64,000 nt of DNA from NCBI RefSeq assembly GCF_000224145.3, contig NC_020170.2, forward strand, positions 3,054,646 to 3,118,645. Direction: 5' to 3'. Numbering within the stretch: the first letter of the stretch is position 1; each line of letters starts with the position of its first letter. A program made the translations under genes and the position numbers. The DNA is from Ciona intestinalis (lineage: Eukaryota > Chordata > Ascidiacea > Phlebobranchia > Cionidae). The notes under the pieces are model-generated. The model saw nothing but the letters and a program-made list of their open reading frames with translations. It ran no database searches and was not told the DNA's origin. Of the stretch, positions 30,901-40,724 are shown piece after piece.

Positions 30901-33410
30901 CAAAAACTTAAGTATAATAATATGTACATATGTAGATTACAGGAAAGCCAATAATCAATAACTAGAATGTAATACAGTTGGCCAATCCTTGCAATGACTT
31001 CTGTTCTAATTCCAACCTTTTTTTACTTAATTAAAGCTACACTGACTGTCCCTAATTAGATACATACGTATACACTATACAGCTTACCCATATTAAGTTT
31101 TATCAATAATAATTTAAACACCACGGGAATATACAACCTAAGCTTAATTTGTTAATTAAAATTAACAGATAAAAAAAATTACCAAAATTTTCTTACTTAA
31201 AAATACAAAATTGTTCAATTAGAAAACTGCATTAAAAACTACAATATTGCATATCGTGGTAAAATAAGTGTTGCTTCTATATCTTACCTGGTGCATTAAG
31301 CCAGCCAGTTTAAGTTGCAAAGGTTGAATAATTTGCTGTTTGATATTTGTCACCTCAAGTTGCATTGAACTGACCAAAGTTTCTAAATCAGCTAAAGATG
31401 CCGGTTCATCACGGGACCAACCTTCCACTGAAATAACATTGAAAATAAATAAAGATTGGACTGGCAGGTCACAGGTGTAATAATGTTAAGAGTGTAATGT
31501 ATGGACTGACATCATATGTTTTCAAAAACTTATGAGAACTGGCAGATTTTTTAAGTTTTCTTTATCTGCCAATATCACTTTCAGCAGTTTGGAAAGTTTC
31601 AGTAAAACAAACATTAAAAATATTGGACTGGAAGGTGAAGGTGTAATAAGGTTAAGGGTCGGTGTATGAGCCTTGAGGTGACATCAGATGTTTTAGCACC
31701 CCAGTTCCCCCTTATAACATATTTACCCTGCTTGTATGTGTGTATACAAGGCAAATAATTATTATTGTTAACCTGTTTGTTTAGTAGGGATGGTGAAAGA
31801 TGTAATAAACCCTGAATTGACTGAATATCAAACATTGCACCACTAAATATGCTGATTTGTACTTGGTGGATATTTGACAATTGAGTGAGCAAAATACATG
31901 CAACTAAAAACTTAGTATACGATTCTATGAATATAACTTATTTACTTTTATTATAAAAAATGGAAGTAGCATTTACATTACATATATTACAGGCTACAGC
32001 ACATTTAGTGGTTTTTCCAAGAGATGACAGTAAATGCATACAAACCGATACCAATATTTGTCCATTAAAAATAAATTATACAAGTATGTAAGTATAAAAG
32101 TTATGAAATATGAAAAACCAAACATATACAAAAGGTCATATAAAAGTTGCCAATTACATTTGCTTATTCGCATCTTCACTCCGTCTACTTCACTTTTAAG
32201 TCGGAGTTGTAACCATACAATGCCAACTGAAATGACGACGCATGTCACGATCATGGCAACCATACATGCAGGTAAACAGATATGGTACAACCTCTTCATG
32301 CAACAAGCTCTCTTTCGAATACTGATTGCTCGGCCCATTCTGGTTAAACAAACATTTCAATACAAAAATGTCAAGATTGGTTTTATTGTTTAAAGGATGG
32401 TGGTTAAGGGTTACAGCCAGGGGTATATGGACATTTTTCTTTCAATTCAGCAAAATTGAGCAGATTTTTTGGGAGAATTTTTAAGCAGTTTTTACAACTT
32501 GGAGTTTAACTTGATTTGTTGTGCTGGTTTTAGAATTTTATTTGTCTTTAATTAGTTATTTTATTTCCATTAAATATCACACTAGGGGTAGAGATTACTC
32601 AACAAAATATGTAAAACTAAATATTTATTTTCTTGTGCCATATTTAACAAGGGTAAGTAGTAAAGTTCCACAAGAATATAGATTTTAGATAGACTACATT
32701 AAATACCACAATGGAATTGCCTAACAAAAAATGTAAAAGTTAATATTCACTTTCTGGTGCCATAGTTAAGATGGGAATTAAAATTATCTCCATCTCTTGA
32801 TGATGAACTGAACACAATGTCAGCATGATGGGATGTAGATTGGGGTTGTAATTGTTCATAACCTTGTTTTGAACGCCCGCCACCTAAATGTGAAATATTA
32901 CTGAAATGTTTGTTGCGAATAAAATAAAATCTCTCTCGGTATTTGTATATATTTAGAAAAGGGTGGGGGAAAATGGGACATGTTTTATTTTCTCCCCCCA
33001 TTTATTAGTAATAGTAAACAAAGAACATTCAAAGAGTTATAAAACTACATCTTTACGACTCCCATAGACTGTTGTTAACTGTTAAGTGTTCAAAATGCAA
33101 TCAGGATATTTGGATATTATGTGCTAAAGGTGTCCCATCTTCTCCGACCCTACTATAAAACAAATAATCAAAATTACACAACATTATTTGGTCTCAACAA
33201 AAAAAGTTTTGTTTAGCAAGGAAATAACAATCTTTGAAATGTAAATTGGTGCTAAATTTTAATTTAAGGTTTAATACGGTAGTATTGATTACAAGTTAAC
33301 TGTGGTGGACAGATTTTCTAAGTACAAATGAAAGTTAAATTAAAAGCAAACTTACTCAAAAGAGCGTCGAGTTCTCTGCGTTTCTTCATTCGCTTGTTAT
33401 GTGAACCCAT
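27936..33410 (-). CDS. EFCAB14: EFCAB14-like single-pass membrane coiled-coil protein
   Basis: Exons in order: 33356-33410, 32751-32883, 32158-32339, 31288-31427, 30356-30421, 29846-29992, 29238-29342, 28641-28730, 27936-28310; all phases agree, giving 430 aa. The N-terminus MKKRRELDALL matches MKKRRELNAL of vertebrate EFCAB14. Residues 80-106 form a Cys-rich transmembrane helix (ICLPACMVAMIVTCVVISVG) after a basic stretch, and the rest is predicted alpha-helical coiled coil (LETLVSSMQLEVTNIKQQI; VELTTDVTHVHQSVTGLETS). The vertebrate protein ends in two EF-hands; none is seen here, and a scan of the minus strand down to 22 kb for the DxDxDG loop found none. A GTGAGC donor at 27970-27965 could instead splice to an unseen last exon. 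Function of the family is poorly known. Confidence 0.75.
28793..28985 (+). mobile_element. MITE family 1, near-complete copy
   Basis: Left end TAGTAGGGTGGGGTAAGATG after a TA run; carries the GGATATTATGTGCTTAAGG block. In an intron of the EFCAB14-like gene. Confidence 0.9.
29590..29711 (+). mobile_element. MITE family 1, right half
   Basis: Contains GACTCCCATGGACCGTTGTT and ends CCCCTCCCTACTATA; the left terminus is missing. In an intron of the EFCAB14-like gene. Confidence 0.75.
32953..33157 (+). mobile_element. MITE family 1, near-complete copy
   Basis: Left end GGGTGGGGGAAAATGGGACA, right end CCATCTTCTCCGACCCTACT. In intron 1 of the EFCAB14-like gene. Confidence 0.88.
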
Positions 33411-33425
33411 ATGAAACTGAATTTA
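33411..33425 (-). promoter_or_regulatory. Putative SL trans-splice (or 5' UTR) acceptor of the EFCAB14-like gene
   Basis: Minus strand reads TACTAATAAATTCAG and six bases later the start ATG. TACTAAT is an ideal branch site and TTCAG an ideal acceptor. Ascidians are known to trans-splice a short leader on many mRNAs; an ordinary 5' UTR intron would look the same. Confidence 0.4.
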
Positions 33426-33867
33426 TTAGTACGCAAATTGTAATGTACGAACTATCGATTAAAAGTTACTTCATTGCAAATACACTAATTCTGCAACCAG
33501 AAAACTAAGCAAAGATTTAACCGTCATTCTGCCAAAATGTTATCGACCACAAACAGGAAAGTGTTGCCAGAAAAAAGTACAGATATGATGTAAAAAGATG
33601 TTTTATTTTATGGGGCATTTGTATTTGCCGATGTTTATATTCATATTCTTACCGTTGAATGAAGTAAATATAACACACAACTTGTTGGTTATCGTAACAT
33701 TAAGTGTGATGTACTTAACCATAAGTTCATGCTTCACAGTATTTCAGATTTCCTAGGTGGAAGTAGCTTAGTGGTGTACTACGATAAACTAAGTTCGTGG
33801 CACGCTAAGCAGAGGTGTGTGTTTTGATTATAAACAGAAACTTGATACTTTTGTGTACATGCATGTT

Positions 33868-34030
33868 TTGCTGACACTTCAGGCAACCCACTGGTCATCT
33901 ATGGGTAAAAGCAGTTGCCGTTAAGTGTCTTGCCCAAGGACACATATACCCGCAATGGTAGCAAGCCTTGAATCCTAAGTCTCTGAGTTAGAGGCATGCC
34001 CGCTAAACAACTGTACCACGGCGCCGGACA
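33868..34030 (-). repeat. tRNA-like SINE head
   Basis: Minus strand reads a tRNA-like box with GCATGCCTCTAACTCAGAG, then TGTGTCCTTGGGCAAGACAC and TTAACGGCAACTGC. The same order is seen at 5361-5527 and 54785-54930. Not a functional tRNA: no clover-leaf could be drawn. Confidence 0.7.
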
Positions 34031-34686
34031 ACATACCACTAGTTTTGGTGCAATGTTTTAAAAAGTACATTCACCCCTGCTCCAAACTCCAAGGTTATAT
34101 TACAAATAAAAAGGAACTATAGAATTGTTCAAAAACCAGGATTATACGTGGAGATTACATGCGGTTATGAACAAGCCCAGATCCTAAGCCTTATGTTTAC
34201 TGAATTTGTTTATATAATGAAAAAGGCAATCGACCCGAGTTTTCACAATCCGCTTAATGTAGCACATAATAAACAAACGGTGTTCAGTTTATTCGGTTGG
34301 AGCTGATGATAAATTATTTGAAGTAGCTAAGCAATTTTACAAAGTTTGAAATTATTTATTTATCTATGATTGTGCTTAAATATAGCTTAACCAAAAAAGA
34401 TTTATCTTACTTATTTATTTCGTACGCATTTCATATTTTTGTATCAGTTTAGGCTACACTCTTACAGTATTCAGATTGTTTGAAAAAATTTAAACGATAT
34501 ATAGGCCCACCAAAAAGAGTCGCGTTGTAATGAATTGTAGAGTAACACGTTCTAGTGGTGTCAATGCTAAATTCAGAGGATAATTACTCAATACCTTTGT
34601 CCAAGACTTGATTTCTACCGCGAGACTGCCCAGTAGCAGCATAGCCGACGGCGAATAGTTTTGACACGGACGCGGTCTGAAAAGAG

Positions 34687-34699
34687 TTCATTTTCAGTG
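34687..34699 (+). promoter_or_regulatory. Putative trans-splice acceptor of B4GALT7
   Basis: TTCATTTTCAG ends two bases before the start ATG. A 5' UTR of two bases plus leader is typical of trans-spliced ascidian mRNAs; an ordinary 5' UTR intron is the alternative. Confidence 0.4.
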
Positions 34700-37600
34700 A
34701 TGGCTGCGATCAGATACCAAGTCGGTCTGTTACTCTTCACCGTGGTTGCGGTTTGCGTGTTATACGATGAAACCGATAGATACTATTTTAAAAAGCCTAA
34801 ACAGTTTGATCTACCAGAACAAAAAGACAAGGATCTGAATCGTTTATTGGCGACCACATCAGACAAGGTTCTCAAGGGAGACGACCCGGCGTGGGGAAAA
34901 CATCGGTTAGCAGTGATTGTTCCTTACAGAGGAGCATTTGAGGAACTCCTTCTGTTTGTACCTCATCTGCATAAGTTTTTGTGTGACAGGCGCATCAGGC
35001 ACAAAATATTCGTAATTCATCAAGTGGATAAATTCAGGTAAGACGACTTTTTAATGTTTAAAAGATGTATTCGGAATAACTATATACACAGTATAGACTT
35101 TAATATAACTATGCACACAGTAGTCATTACAAAATAAATCTTTTGATGTTTTAATTTACCCAGTACTTCAAATGCTTTTCGCGTATAACTATCATTTATG
35201 AATTATGAATATTTCGTGACATAATTCGTTTTAAATTATTAAAATTCTTGGCCATTAGTAGTTTACGCGTCTACTCATTATGGTTTACGATATAGGTTTC
35301 ATCAGTATAATTGTTTTACGACGCTAATAGACATGTTGATTTTTAAACATGTGCGAAATAGAAATACCGTTTTAAAATCACGACGGCTGACTTAGAAAAA
35401 AACATGTTGAACAGTTTTCATAAACAAGACTGACCGATCTATACAAATAAAAGCCAAAAAAACGTCACGAAATATTCCCTACTTTTTTACAATAAAATTC
35501 GCGAAAATGAGAAAAAGTCTGTAAATATTTTTTTTACTGTACCAAATAGGATGAGGAAAAAATAAAGTGTCCCATTTCCCCCGTCCTATCCCACATTACC
35601 CCTATCCTACTATATACCAAACGATTAAACATTCTCTTTGTAGATTTAACAGAGGTTTCCTTATTAACGTCGGATTTCTTTTATCTCGAGACAAGTTTGA
35701 TTATCTTGCTATGCACGATATTGACCTACTGCCCATCAACCCAATGCTTAATTACTCATACCCGGAACAGGTAAAAACATATTTATTATTTTAAACATTA
35801 TATGGTTAACTGTATACACTACGGAATGCAGTGTCAAGGGTCCGGTACAGACGAGTTCCTGTCAAACGCCTAATTTAATTTCAAGCGATAATAATTGAGA
35901 GAGAGCCAGCGGCAAAATGGCTTCAATTTTATGTCAAGTATGGGGTATATCTTAAAGAAACAACCACGAAGGCACCAATCTTATGCTTAACAAGTATACC
36001 ACTATATAGTGAAGTTGTATTTACACACGCCTTTGGCACAAATACGTAATATTGGACCACCGTTTTGTTTTGTTGCTTACGTTTAAAGAAGCTCTACATA
36101 AGTATACAGAAACGTGGAGTGTATACAAACCACAGCGAACTTAAGTATTTAAGTCCGCTATGATACAAACCAATAGGTACATGTTACACTGTATTTTTTA
36201 CCAGGCGTGAGCACTGATCTATTATTTAATTAACACTATTTAGTTTGTTATACCCAAACCAATACTACTTTAAAACCATTCTAATTTTTAAATTTCTTCG
36301 TATTAGAAAAAATCCGTTTATAGTTAATATTTTTCTGCGATACGTTTTTAATTTTTACATCAGCTTCGTATATAGCCTGTATTTCTATCTTCACAGCAAA
36401 ACGTACATTATATAGTGATCCGACGTTTGAGACCAAGGTATATAAGTATCTCTTAAAACAAAATAATGTCAAACCAATTTACCTTAGTTCAAAGCAATTT
36501 AGCAAAAATATTCTTTTGCTGGTCAGTGTTCGTTAAATTAAAGTATCAGCTTTCGAAAAAAATGTTTTTTTAAGAAAAGTTTTTCATTTTGTTTGAATAT
36601 TTTCACAATGCTGTATTTGCATAAACAACTTTTGCCGGTGTAAGGTGTTTTAAAACGGTGTCTCTGTTCGACCCGAAAAACTTAAAAACGCCCTGAGCGC
36701 TTATATGTATAAACAAGCCCTCATTAAATACATTGTTGCAAGGGCTTTTTAAAGGCAAATATCCTAAGAATATAATTCTACCAAGACACCTATTAAAATT
36801 TTGAATTAGAATCGTAATGTCTTTACTCAGGGTCCGTACCATCTGTCGTCTCCCGAATATCATCCTGATTACCATGGTCGTCGTTTTATCGGAGGAATTC
36901 TGCTTTTCACCAGAGAAGACTTCACTAAGGTGATCACACGAAAAACCGGTTTCTTAATTATACTTGCGGGTTTTTGAAATGGAGGAGTTTAGTGGTAGAA
37001 ATACCTTACCGCAATAAATCTGCCCAAAATAGAGACAGAAGATTTACTATCGACTATAAATACAAACCGCTTTTTGTTTGCCCAAACTTACTCCGAAATC
37101 ATTGTGTATTGGTATAAATGCTGAATATATTGCTCTTGTTAGAGACACTTCTCCGGACTGTAAAGCATGTACCGCTGTGTATATATATTTATTCGACCGA
37201 TACAAAGCCCTTGGATTAAAAACGGGCATCAAACTCTGTTTATTTTTAGTCTGTTATTTGAAAGAGCTGTTCAACATACTAATACAATATCGCTTGCACT
37301 ATATAGCCTACTAAATTTAATTCACAACAGTATAGAACTTTATGTATAGTAGGATGGGGGAAGATGGGGCACCTTTTGCACATAATATCCAGATATCCTG
37401 ATCGTGTTTTAAACAATTAACAATGGTCTATGGGAGTCGTGAAGATACAACAGAAGTTAAAACAATTGTGCTTTAGGTTAAAGGAATGACCAATGGTGAC
37501 TGGGGTTGGGGTGGAGAAGATAACGAATTGTTTACAAGAATAAGATTATCGAAACTGAAGGTTGGTGTTTATGCTTATAAGGATTGACGCCAAAGCGTCG

Positions 37601-38709
37601 TCTTTTGTTTTTTTTGTCGCAATTTTGACTGTTTATTTGTAAAGGTGACTTTCTAATTAACGAGTAAGAATCAGATGTGTGAAAATAAACAAGTCTAATA
37701 AGAGGTAGTTTTAAAACATTCTTTTTATATTCAAGCGGAATTGTTTTGGAAACCCTGTAGTACAGTAACTGCGGATTGAAAGTTGTAAGCGTTTTTGTGG
37801 CGAACTACACCTCACTATAAGCATTTAATACCAGCTTAAATTTAATTGCAGATGTCGCCTCTTCCGTCGCCAGTTATCGGCGCCATAACATGCCGATTAT
37901 CTATAGCTATATATACCCGATACAGTTTCATACTTATGTATTGTTTAAGTAGAAAACTATGTGTGTTTTCATTTTTTTTTCTGTTTTTAGTTGACTAGAG
38001 CCAGTGGACTTACTACTGGGAGAAACACTTTTAAAAACACACATGATGAGTCGAAGCGACCAAGAGATAAAGAGAGATTCGATGCAATTAAGGGTGTAAG
38101 TTAATTGTTTCAATAATATATAAGTGGTCAAAAGCAAAAACACCCAATCAAGTCGATAAGCCTTTTTGGAATTTGTTTTATTTCGATTTCTTCGTATATT
38201 TCACATAAAGATTTGTAAAAACTCAACTGAAACATCACGAAAGTCTAAACGTTTAACCAATTTCTTCATTCAGTCACATATAAATTTACATACGTGGGAA
38301 CGCATAAGCGGGCGCGAGGTGTATGAAACAAAACAATGGTGTTTTAACTATACTGCCCTGAAAAGGAGGGATAAAAAAGTTACATTCATTTAGTCAGGTT
38401 CTAGTTTAGCAAAGTTAACCAGTTGGTCCGACTTTTCGAATAACCTACTCAATTATATAAACTTATGTTAGAAGGCAACTATTATAAAATATTTTATTTC
38501 AGAATCAGTTTGAATTAGACGGCAAGTACGGCTTTCATAATGCTGACTACAAGCTGGAAAGAGTCGTAAACATGAAGATTGACGAAGCTGATGTAACAAT
38601 ATATAATGTCAAGCTACATTGCAACATATTGGAAACACCTTGGTGCCAAACAAACTATACAGTGAGCGACTTCAAAAAACAGAAGAACAAAAACGCCATT
38701 AAAAACTAA
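34700..38709 (+). CDS. B4GALT7: Xylosylprotein 4-beta-galactosyltransferase (galactosyltransferase I)
   Basis: Six exons: 34700-35037, 35644-35770, 36831-36929, 37477-37560, 37991-38095, 38503-38709, giving 319 aa (human 327) with all phases matching. The enzyme adds galactose from UDP-Gal to xylose on core proteins in the Golgi, the second sugar of the glycosaminoglycan linker. Type II topology: short N-terminus, transmembrane helix about 7-21, stem, then the catalytic domain from about 65 ([17 protein letters not shown]). Key motifs: [11 protein letters not shown] (114-124), metal-binding DxD as HDIDLLP (D138, D140), [13 protein letters not shown], acceptor/catalytic [12 protein letters not shown] (194-205), [15 protein letters not shown], and the family C-terminal TPWC. 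The start ATG at 34700 is chosen because the frame above it has no Met and a TTTTCAG acceptor lies two bases before it. An ATTAAA lies near 38760. Confidence 0.96.
35534..35612 (-). mobile_element. MITE family 1, terminal fragment with doubled end
   Basis: Carries GTGTCCCATTTCCCCCGTCC and then a second terminus, ACCCCTATCCTACTAT. It lies in B4GALT7 intron 1, about 30 bases before exon 2. Confidence 0.65.
37346..37456 (-). mobile_element. MITE family 1, half copy beside exon 4 of B4GALT7
   Basis: Left end TAGTAGGATGGGGGAAGATG, then TGCACATAATATCCAGATAT and CTATGGGAGTCGTGAAGATA; the other half is missing. It ends about 20 bases before the acceptor of exon 4. Confidence 0.8.
38270..38395 (+). 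repeat. Composite SINE tail
   Basis: GGTGTATGAAACAAAACAATG and terminal AAGTTACATTCATTTA, the same tail as at 5700 and 60850. In B4GALT7 intron 5. Confidence 0.7.
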
Positions 38710-40111
38710 ATACTGTATCTTTAGAACATTTTTATTTTTAATTTTTTAAAGTTTTCCTTGTATTAAAACCTATTTTTCTGACAGTTTTTAACAAAACATC
38801 TTAAAACGACTATTCTATCAAAATATTTCAAGTTTTATTTGTTTCTAAAGTCCCTCTTCTGAAAGTTTTATACAAAACATCCTTTTCAGAGGTAGAAAAA
38901 TGCTGAAAAGTGTCATCTCAATTAAAGCGAGACGCCTACGACATTGTGACGTCACAAGCATGAACTTGGAAGCTATTATTGTATTAGAAAAAGAAAGTAA
39001 TATATGCCCATATTGCCAGGCACTGTATATTTACTGCGCAGTATACATCCTGTCCCGATGGTCTTCTGTAGCGTGCTTACTTAACTTATTACCGCAATAT
39101 AAGCTTCATGCCTCTAGCCAACAGCGTGATTGCTGCCTCTCTTACGCCTGCCTCACACACTAATTAGTTGTACCGAACTAGTAACCTCTCGTGTGCCTGT
39201 TAGTTCGTTTTTTTGAACCCGTGCGCTCTATGTATCAATGTGTTTATCAAAATGCGTTTATAAAATGTAACAGTGTAATTTTTCTTAAATGAAAACAACT
39301 CGTTATACTGGCTATTGAATATGGTCAGTTTAGGTCCGTGTTAGATGAAACACCGTTAAAGGTATCAGTGCATAACATTGCTTGCAGGGAGATGTGTTGC
39401 TCGTAGGTTTTAAATGCTGAAAAGTGTAAAATCAAAAAGTGGATTATACCATAAAAGCCCAAATCTTCACTTTGAAAAAGTAGGTTTTGTAATACTACTC
39501 CATGCTGTTGTAATAGCGCAGGCATCTTGTTTTTAAATTGCGTTAGCTGCATTCTTATGTGATGCATGTAAATAAAGTTGGACTGGCAGTTTTTATTCAA
39601 GTGGTTCGTAACACAGCTCACATATCTGTTGTATGTTTCAAACCTTTAAAATAACACAAAATTCGCTTTATTGCTGCGGTATATTTGTAGCTCTTCTATA
39701 ACGCCTGGTGTACAGCGACCTTTTGACACTAGATGTTTCCACACGCACATACTGCATATAGTATATCTAGATGCATTGTACATCCCGTTTAATGGGCTTT
39801 CAGTGTCCTTACAAATTCGTGTAAATGTACAAACACCACAGTGCATGGTTAGGTAAGTATGACGTGTGCAGTAGCTGTACATTGGATATCTAGCAAATTT
39901 ATTCACTAAAATTGCGCCAGACTCGATGCACTGCATCAGTACTATCTAAAACTATGAGAGGTACGTGCGCTTATACAGCATTACTGAAGTCGAATTACGA
40001 TTAAGTATGCATGACAATAGTTTCTGGCAGTTTTTTAACAGTAAAAAACATTCGAATAACATATAGCAATTATAGTAAGCATAAGTTAAAAATATAGACT
40101 TCGGATTTTAA
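38710..40111. other. Intergenic, B4GALT7 to lectin gene
   Basis: About 1.4 kb. Holds the B4GALT7 3' UTR and a CRE at 38947-38954. The open frames on both strands at 38900-39940 show no recognisable domain, and I do not call them genes. Confidence 0.6.
38947..38954. promoter_or_regulatory. CRE in a 14-base palindrome
   Basis: TTGTGACGTCACAA, the only perfect CRE of the window outside the Jun side. Confidence 0.45.
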
Positions 40112-40647
40112 AGGGCCTAAACACACCCCACGTCACTTTTATTTTTTATGGTAAATTCATAAAGCGACCGTTTTATTGATTCCAAAAATACTTTGCTTAT
40201 TAAAATTGGTCCAGTATAGGCGTAGATATTCGTCCTCAAACAGTGATCTCTAGCGCTATCTTTTTTTTACTACGAGCTCCGTGATTGTGACGTAGGAACG
40301 TACTAGTCACGTGACTGATTCATTCGTAAAAGCGAAACCTGCGTTTTTTTTGTGCTTTTTTGCGTTTTTTTTGTTCTCTCGTTTTTCGCTGAAAACACTG
40401 CCTCTCGCCTTTCTGAATGAGAGCGGCCACGCTTCAACAATTTTGTTACGTGTTTGTCACGTGGGTAGTACACTTCTCAATTTTTTTCGCCACGCAACTT
40501 TCAAATCAGTTTTTTGAATTTCACGGTGTTTGAGCTGGAATATCTTTGGTTATACAGAACCGATTAAAACAAGTAAGGTGTCGTTGGAATTAGAAAAACA
40601 CACTCTATCGATTAAAGCGAAGTACATTTGGGGTGTGTTTAGGCCCT
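40112..40647. mobile_element. Non-autonomous DNA transposon with 19 bp terminal inverted repeats
   Basis: Left end AGGGCCTAAACACACCCCA (40112-40130); right end (40629-40647) is its exact reverse complement. TTAA flanks both ends (40108-40111 and 40648-40651), which fits a TTAA target of piggyBac type, although a 3 bp TWA target is also possible from the same bases. The 536 bp interior has no transposase. It includes two CACGTG E-boxes, GTCACGTGAC at 40306-40315 and GTCACGTGGG at 40456-40465. Perfect repeats suggest a young insertion. It ends 73 bp before the upstream start codon of the lectin gene. Confidence 0.88.
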
Positions 40648-40724
40648 TTAAACGAATGAATGAAATTTAGTTATTTTGCTAACAGGGCAATAATTTTGGT
40701 ACAAAGTAGAAAAATAAGCAAAAT

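Larger units (their letters stand above)
33411..34699. other. Divergent intergenic region, EFCAB14-like / B4GALT7
   Basis: About 1.3 kb between two divergent genes, so probably holds both promoters. It contains a SINE head on the minus strand (33868-34030). No clear TATA box is seen. Confidence 0.6.

Noticed and set aside
32747-33001. Continuous open frame through EFCAB14-like exon 2 and the adjoining MITE
   Set aside because: The upstream half is MITE sequence; the real exon begins at 32883 after a TTTAG acceptor.
38900-39940. Open frames on both strands between B4GALT7 and the lectin gene
   Set aside because: Short, Cys-scattered, overlapping, without domain or splice support.
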